DNA from: Chiridota heheva
Lineage: Eukaryota; Echinodermata; Holothuroidea; Apodida; Chiridotidae
Length of the DNA stretch: 64,000 nt
NCBI GenBank assembly: GCA_020152595.1
Contig: JAIGNY010002748.1
Location: forward strand, 752,501 to 816,500
Direction of reading: 5' to 3'
Below, piece after piece: positions 56,930-64,000 of this stretch. The translations under genes and the position numbers were made by a program. The notes under the pieces are model-generated. The model was not told the DNA's origin and did no database searches. It saw only the letters and a list, made by a program, of their open reading frames with translations. The number at the start of each line of letters is the position of its first letter. The first letter of the stretch is position 1.

Positions 56930-58757
56930 ACCAATCAGGATTTATAAAATCTGAACCGTACCCCAATTGGGATCTATTAGATCTCTACCATACCCTAATC
57001 GGGATCTACTTGATCTGAAATATGCCAATCGGAATCTAGTTGATCTGAACCATACCCCAATCAAGATAATCAGGATCTAGTTGAAATGTAACTTATCCTA
57101 ATCAGGATCTAGTTGAAATGTAACTTACCCCAATCAGGATCTAGTTGAAATGTAACTTATCCCAATCAGGATCTAGTTGAAATGTAACTTACCCCAATTA
57201 GGATCTAGTTGAAATGTAACTTACTCCGATCAGGATCCTCTTGAAATGTAACTTACCCCAATCAGAATCTAGTTAAAATGTAACTTACCCCAATCAGAAT
57301 TTAGTTGAAATGTAACTTGATCAGGATCTAGTTGAAATGTAACTTAATTACCCCGATCAGTATCTAGTTGAAATGGAACTTAATTACCCCGATCAGGATC
57401 TAGTTAAAATGACACTTACCCCAATCAAAATCTAGTTGAAATGTAACTTAATTACCCCAATTAGGATCTAGTTGAAATGTAAGTTAATTACCTTAATCAG
57501 GATCTAGTCGAAATGTAACTTAATTACCCCGATCAGGATCTAGTTGAAAAGTGACTTAATTACCCCGATCACGATCTAGTTGAAATGTGACTTAATTACC
57601 CCGATCACGATCTAGTTGAAATGTAACTCAATTACCCTGATCAGGATCTAGTTGAAATGTAACCTAATTGAAATGTAACTTAATTACCCCAATCCGGATC
57701 TAGTTGAAATGTAACTTAATTACTTTGATCAGGATCTAGTTGAAATGTAACTTAATTACTTAGATCAGGATCTAGTTGAAATGTGACTTAATTACCCTGA
57801 TCAGGATCTAGTTGAAATGTAACTTAATTACCCCGATCAGGATCTAGTTGAAATGTAATTTAATTACCCCGATCAGGATCTAGTTGAAATGTAACTTAAT
57901 TATCCCGATCAGGATCTAGTTGAAATGTAACTTCATTACCCCGATCAGGATCTAGTTGAAATGTAACTTAATTGAAATGTAACTTACCCCGACCAGGATC
58001 TAGTTGAAATGTAACTTACCCCGACCAGAATCTAGTTGAAATGTAATTTACCCCGACCAGGATCTAATTGAAATGTATCTTACCCTGACCAGGATCTAGT
58101 TGAAATGTATCTTAACCCGAACAGGATCTTGTTAAAATGTAAATTACCCCAATCAGGATCTAGTTGAAATGTAACTTACCCCGACCAGGATCTAGTTGAA
58201 ATGTAACTTACCCCGACCAGGATCTAGTTGTAATGTATCTTACCTCGACCAGGATCTAGTTGAAATGTATCTTACCCCGACCAGGATCTAGCTGAAATGT
58301 AACTTACCCTGAACAGGATCTTGTTTAAATGTAAATTACCTCAATCAGGATCTAGTTGAAATATAACTTACCCCGACTGGGATCTAATTGAAATGTAACT
58401 TACCCCGACCAGGATCTAGTTGAAATGTAACTTACCCCAAACAGGATCTAGTTGAAATGTAAATTACCCCAATCAGGATTTAGTTGAAATGTAAATTACC
58501 CGATTTAAGATCTAGTTGAAATGTAAATTACCCCGATCAGTATCTAGTTGAAATGTAACTTACCCCGATCAGGATCTATTCAAAATGTAAATTACCTTGA
58601 CCAGGATCTAGTTGAAATGTAACTTACCCCGACCAGGATCCAGTTGAAATGTAACTTACCCCAATCAGGATCTAATGGAAATGTAACTTACCCCGATCAG
58701 GATCTAGGTAAAATGTAATTTACCCCGATCAGGATCTAGTTGAAATGTAACTTAACG
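56930..58757. repeat. Satellite array with 32- and 36-bp unit domains
   Basis: The core is GATCAGGATCTAGTTGAAAT followed by GTAACTTACCCC or GTAACTTAATTACCCC. The short form gives 32-bp units (mostly 57060-57330 and 57970-58757); the long form, with an extra AATT, gives 36-bp units (mostly 57330-57960). About 50 units in all, with GATC/GACC and AATC variants grouped in blocks. The first units (56930-57060) are the most diverged. It has almost no open frames. Confidence 0.92.
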
Positions 58758-61690
58758 AAAAAGTTGGGCTGTCTTCCTTTTCATACATTATAAATTTGTG
58801 TATATACTAAGAAAATTATCCAAACTTTTAACTAATAACTGAAAACCTTTCATTTTCAAAATTTGGAGACTGTACTGGAAATTTAGGCTTATTTGATTGA
58901 TTGATTGATTAAAATAATTTTAGATGTTTGTAAATATGTATAGGTGGAGGTTTATATGGTTAAGCCTAAAGGTGTCCCTGAAAACCAGAAAGGGCAACTT
59001 GATAGTGATAGTGTGTGTGACGAGTCTGTGCTTTTCTTGTTTCTGTGTTTGTTAGAATTCCTAAGAGCTACAGTAATATGATCTTTGGAGTAATCTACCA
59101 GCTTAATGATGCTAAAAAAAAAAAGGGAGTAAAGTAGCGTGTTTATCTGATGGCAACTCAAATGTCACATGAAATGTTATAAAGGGCATACTTTGTGGAT
59201 AATTACTTCTGTGCATGACTTATGAGGTGTGCAACTTACATTTATATAGGGCACAAAATTATTTTTGAGGTGCATGAATTAACAAGTTGAGAGATATTAA
59301 AGCTAAAATATACCAGTGGCTGAACATTTGTGGAAACAGATCATTTTCAAGAAAGAGGGAAAGACAAAATTATATGTTTGATTGTGGTGGTGATTTCAAG
59401 CTGATCATAGTACCTTCATTTTAGTCTCAGGGTAGGATTTTATATAGAGTTCACCCTTGTATTCTCTGAGAAAAGCCCCCCTCATCCCTTTCCTATTGAC
59501 ACATGCTTGCACTTTGCATGATTCTTTATACAAAAGATAAGATTGCTATTTAAATTTCAGAATTGCTTGAAGTAGTGGCAAAATCTCCCCCCCCCTCCCA
59601 TCCAAAATAATAATAATGATAATAATAATAATGATAATGATTATAATTATAATTATAATTATAATAATAATAATACAAATAAAATGTATGGGGTAAATAC
59701 ACCAATGTTTATTATTTAAGAGAATAACCAAATGTATTGTTATGTCTCTTCTCTTTTCAATGATTCAGCCTTGGTCAGACATGTTCTCTCTGGTATGACA
59801 CGTGGCAGAGACATCCAATCATGATTTTCTGAAATCATGATACACCATTTTCAATTTGTAGGTACAAACTTTGCTTCAAAATACAAATTTCTGACTATAA
59901 TGATACAAATAATTTCAGCCAGGTTTGGAGGAAAAACCTCCCTCGCCCATCATCTTGGTATAATTAGTTTTAGTATACACATAAGGCCCAAACAAATAAT
60001 TGTTTGTTTGCCCTTTCTTGTGGAAAATTGTAAGGGAGGGGCGGGCGGAAAAAGTGTTATTTTTCTTTTGCTCCCTCCGGATTTATAAAACAGAATTAAA
60101 ACTCCTCACTTTCCTTTTGCTCAGTTTTTATATCTTGCTCATGTTTTTTGCTTTCCCCTGAATGGAACACTCGTTACACACATGCGGACAACTTTGTATT
60201 CTCAAGCTCTTGTTCTCTGCAGTAACAGGCGAACGTTGTTGTCATGCCATTTTGTAGGGATTTTTACAAAGCACAAGATTATTGAAAATTTATAAAAACT
60301 TTTTTTTTAAATGCAGCTCTATTTTTCGGCAAGTTAGGGGCCAAAGAGGAGAGCAAGCAAACAGCTTTTTTTAGGCCTTATTTTGAGTTTGCTTTTGACA
60401 AAAGCTTATTCTCTCTCTACTAATTGGTCGATGAGTTTGAGTTATTTCTGAAATGTTGCTAACCATCGAACCCCATGTCTTTCATTCCTCTGTGTAAAAT
60501 ATTTGTTTGCAATAATGTACAGTTTATGTATAAAGAATGTTCATGTGTATAGCAAGTGAATTGACAAAATTCTTTCATTTTAGTATTATGAGAGTATTTC
60601 CATGAAATTGGTCTTTTCAAATACACGTGGGGTCTTTGAATATCAATGCATACAGAGCAATTATATAGCGGCTATAGTGTAGAGGTAATTTGCCGATCAA
60701 TGGGATTTAAACTACATGTACATGTATGATAGTGATGTGTTACCTCGTAGAGGATTCTGTTGTTTCATTTGAACTTATTATTTTACCATTCATTAATGTA
60801 CTTGCACATCTTGTGAAGTTGATTGCATGTCCTTATTTTATTCTTCAATTTTATATATGGGTATCTTTTTACTACAGTAAACATGACAAAACTTGTGTAG
60901 ATGTTTTTATTTTCAGAAGGGGGAGGAGCCACTGGTGAAGGGAGAAGGGGTGGGGGTAGATTTAGTTCTGACGTGTGCAGGTCAGCATTTCCTTTTGTAC
61001 AATTTTTTTGATTATTTACTGGACCTACATGTATATTGTAGTTTTAATTTCTTCGAACCTGGAATCGACTCTTATTATGGGACCAATATGTACGGATTTG
61101 GGAGCGAGCTTTTTAATGCAGGCTTGGGTTGCATGTTATCTCCCATATTAGGAAGAAAGTTTGATCCTAAAAAGTTGTGCAATTCTATTTCCATAAGCGC
61201 CCCTGGTACTTAATATGTCGAATATGGTAACTTTAATTAAGTCGTCCGAAACTATAAACTATTAGATTAAAGAAAAGGTATGAGTGGTATGAAACCAGTT
61301 TCCAACATTGAGGTGTTATTTTACAGGGGAACCACAATTTGTCCACATATTTTCTAAACTTTTTTTGTCTGACTTCTTTTTGATCTGCTTCCTTTTATAA
61401 TGATTTTATCACATTTTCATGTGGGTGTGTGAGAGGGGCATCCATTTCTGAGATCAACCCCCATCTGAATATACATTGTCATTGATGACAGCTAATGCCA
61501 TAAGTATAGTTGTATTCATACATAATAGGTCTTTCAAATCATCTCTTCTACAGAAAGTACACTTATTTGGAATTTCAGCTTTTGGGTTATATACATTTCA
61601 ATGTTTTTTATTGCTTGCACTTTTTGAGTCTTTTAACTGACTATTTTCATTGTTTTCCTCAGGTTGCAAATGTAATCATTTCCTATATTC
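58758..61690. other. No supported gene; one AAT microsatellite
   Basis: AT-rich with an AATAATAATGAT tract at 59606-59672 and G-rich patches near 60040 and 60910-60955. Small open frames show no domains. Confidence 0.4.
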
Positions 61691-61693
61691 TTT

Positions 61694-62640
61694 GTGTTGT
61701 GTTATTTAGGACTTTTTTTGCTGTCTTTTTTGATTTTCATAGATTTAAAGGCCAAATATCCTGTTAATGTGGAACAGACCTCCGTGGTTAAACAACCCTC
61801 CGTGGTTAAACAACCCTCCGTGGTTAAACAACCCTCAGTGGTTAAACAGACCTCAGTGGTTAAACATACCTCAGTGGTTAAACAGACCTCAGTGGTGAAA
61901 CAGACCTCAGTGGTTAAACAGACCTCAGTGGTTAAACAGACCTCAGTGGTTAAACAGACCTCAGTGGTTAAACAGACCTCAGTGGTGAAACAGACCTCAG
62001 TGGTGAAACAGACCTCAGTGGTTAAACAGACCTCAGTGGTTAAACAGACCTCAGTGGTTAAACAGACCTCAGTGGTTAAACAGACCTCAGTGGTTAAACA
62101 GACCTCAGTGGTTAAACAGACCTCAGTGGTTAAACAGGCCTCAGTGGTTAAACAGGCCTCAGTGGTTAAACAGGCCTCAGTGGTTAAACAGACCTCAGTG
62201 GTTAAACATACCTCAGTGCTTAAACAGACTTTTGGTGGTTAGTGATTTGTGTTGTGTTATTTAGGACTTTTTTGCTGTCTTTTATGATTTTCATAGACTA
62301 AAAAGGCCAAATATCCTGGTAACGTGGAACAGACCTCAGTGGTTAAACAGACCTCGGTGGTTAAACAACCCTCAGTGGTTAAACAGGCCTCAGTGGTTAA
62401 ACAGACCTCAGTGGTTAAACAGGCCTCAGCGGTTAAACAGGCCTCAGCGGTTAAACAGGCCTCAGCGGTTAAACAGGCCTCAGCGGTTAAACAGGCCTCA
62501 GCGGTTAAACAGACCTCAGCGGTTAAACAGACCTCAGCGGTTAAACAGACCTCAGCGGTTAAACAGACCTCAGCGGTTAAACAGACCTCTGCGGTTAAAC
62601 AGACCTCAGTGGTTAAACAGACCTCAGTGGTTAGTGCTTT
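61694..62640. repeat. Duplicated block with 18-bp arrays
   Basis: A leader starting TGTTGTGTTATTTAGGACTT and including GGCCAAATATCCTG occurs at 61694-61770 and again at 62250-62325. Each copy is followed by an array of an 18-base unit, CAGTGGTTAAACAGACCT (61773-62228, about 25 copies; 62327-62636, about 17 copies). The second array has a run of GCGGTT variants. The arrays keep a frame of VKQTS-type hexapeptides open, but there is no sign of a real protein. Confidence 0.88.
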
Positions 62641-62790
62641 GTCTTCTCACCCGCACATCCCAGGTTTGAATCCCAGGAGGTCTGCAACCAGTGAGTTCAC
62701 TACTGCTTATCTAAGGCCGTGGCCGTTTTGATATAATGTCCAGCACCAGATGCTTTCGTGACGTTAAACCTTACTATGCTATATAAAAAA
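62621..62790 (+). mobile_element. tRNA-derived SINE
   Basis: CTCAGTGGTTAGTGC (62623-62635) fits a polymerase III A box and GGTTTGAATCC (62663-62673) a B box, at tRNA-like spacing. The tail ends GCTTTCGTGACGTTAAACC, resembling LINE 3' ends of this window (GTCGCGGTGCTGTTAAAC). No anticodon arm of a working tRNA can be drawn, so this is a SINE, not a tRNA gene. The 18-bp array runs directly into its A box. Confidence 0.7.
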
Positions 62791-62799
62791 CTGCAATAC

Positions 62800-64000
62800 A
62801 ATCGGTTTTAATTGGTCAAAATAGTTACACAAACATGGACAAACCAATTTGAATTGATAATCGCTGCGGAATTGACATTAATAGTATGCATCCAAGTTAT
62901 TTGTGCCGGGTCAAGCAATTTTCTTGAGACTAGATTTCCTCTTTTAACTTTATTTTATCATTTAATGGTTGTTAGGGTATTCGTTGGTTCAAGATAAAAT
63001 AATTCTTTATTAGCATTGATAACACTCGTTCAGAAACATATGGTAGACATAAAACAATTAAAGAAACGGAACACTTGTGAGATCTGCGCATATGTAGAAC
63101 TGCACAAGTGGCCAAATTGAATTTAATGCAAATGTGTTATTTTTTGGATTAATTTAAAAGAATGTAAAACAATTTATATAGCCAATGTTGCCTCCATCAC
63201 ATAGAACGTCTTTTTGCTACATTGCCTAGAAATACGTTTTCACAGTACTTTGAATAATAATACTACGTCAATTTGTGATGTTATAGAAATGTTTGATTCC
63301 AATAAAACTTATAAATCCTGCTAATTTATGATGCATAACAGAAATGCATCTATTGTCCAGTGGATTTCTTGGTAACAACTTGTCGAATAGCCATGACATA
63401 CAATTTTACAAACTGTTATTTGTGAGGATGAATATGCCATACCCCGGCTTGCATTTGTCATTAAGTCCTTTCTGCATTTCAGGGAGAAAATTTGGTTCAG
63501 GGACTTCACCAGTCCCCCTTGGGACCCTCATGGCTATGCCACTTGTTGTTATACATATTCTTTTGTTCTTATTTTGTTGTATATATTTACTACAGTACTA
63601 AGCATAGACATAAGAACATGTTCTTCATTGCAGGGGGAGGGGCACAAAGATATGCTACAACACTAGTTCAATGGCAAAAAATTGACTTCGTTTGAGGGAC
63701 ACCATGTAGGTCACTGCAACATTGGCAGGGGAACATGCCCCCTGTTCCTATGCTATGAAGTGGTGTGACTTAGTTTCTCAGTTCACTAATGTTAACAACA
63801 GTGTCATGGCCCACATTCCAAAAGTATGGTATCACAATGAAAGAGCTGTAATGGAGAAAGGTGGATACTTTGGAAACATCAATTTTGAGGATCTTTAAAA
63901 CCTAATGTCCTGTTTAAGACCTTTGGCCTATCAAAAATCTATCACTGGTTTCAATAGAAAATTTTCAGATATTATTATTTTTTGTGGAAACATGCAGTTA
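62800..64000. other. No supported gene
   Basis: AT-rich. A phrase near 63484-63545 (GGAGAAAATTTGGTTCAGGG, then CCCCCTTGGGACCCTCATGG) looks like a transposon end, but no partner was found. Confidence 0.35.

Noticed and set aside
62621..62700. Functional tRNA gene
   Set aside because: A and B boxes are present, but acceptor, anticodon and T arms cannot be paired into a cloverleaf; it is better explained as a SINE head.
61694..62731. Proteins made of VVKQTS hexapeptides
   Set aside because: Same reason: an 18-bp array. No domain flanks it and the array runs into a SINE.
63344..63695. Small hydrophobic frames near the right edge
   Set aside because: No domain, no codon signal and an AT-rich background; chance frames are likely.

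Overview
This is nuclear DNA from an animal, most likely a marine invertebrate; an echinoderm or another invertebrate deuterostome would fit, but I cannot fix the species. The reasons are spliced coding exons with GT/AG borders, CR1-like and I-like LINEs, hAT, piggyBac-like and Kolobok-like DNA transposons, a Penelope-like element, a tRNA-derived SINE and very long AT-rich stretches. No operons or Shine-Dalgarno sites are expected or seen.

I am confident of one host gene. Three coding exons on the + strand (20790-20864, 46260-46408, 51369-51620) have matching splice phases. Together they encode a 151-residue secreted, probably GPI-anchored Ly6/uPAR three-finger protein with a signal peptide, 12 cysteines, a CC-x4-CN signature and a hydrophobic C-terminal tail. 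Its second intron is about 25.4 kb and is packed with mobile elements. A candidate untranslated first exon with CRE-like sites lies near 6640-7120. A possible terminal exon of an unrelated, unrecognised gene is at 4407-4721.

Region by region. 1-3111: a decayed virus-like (Polinton/adintovirus-type) segment with a double jelly-roll capsid remnant, a P-loop ATPase remnant and two divergent minus-strand remnants. 4855-6010: degenerate 20-bp repeats. 7569-11905: a minus-strand CR1-like LINE split by a plus-strand LINE and by an 18-bp minisatellite. 12070-15376: an hAT element with a perfect 8-bp target duplication and a decayed transposase. 15923-16896: a non-autonomous hAT. 17438-20011 and 41875-43929: two copies of one TTAA-flanked piggyBac-like element. 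22350-25412: an I-type LINE with RNase H. 26518-28395: a TTAA-flanked, THAP-bearing Kolobok-like element. 30536-33206: a degenerate tandem array split by an hAT-like element. 34760-36042: a tandem array split by two TTAA MITEs. 37100-38470: a second CR1-like LINE. 40107-45640: duplicated 24-bp minisatellites on both sides of piggyBac copy B. 47786-48747: an hAT inserted in a TATG microsatellite. 48887-50640: a Penelope-like element whose GIY-YIG coding sequence has been expanded into a 46-bp tandem array and which carries a hammerhead ribozyme. 56930-58757: a satellite with 32- and 36-bp unit domains. 61773-62790: 18-bp arrays that appear to derive from the A-box of a tRNA SINE.

The transposon and viral genes are nearly all broken and do not work together as a system. 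The most instructive signals are tandem arrays born from mobile-element sequence, the hammerhead ribozyme, and the Ly6-type gene assembled across 31 kb of repeats.
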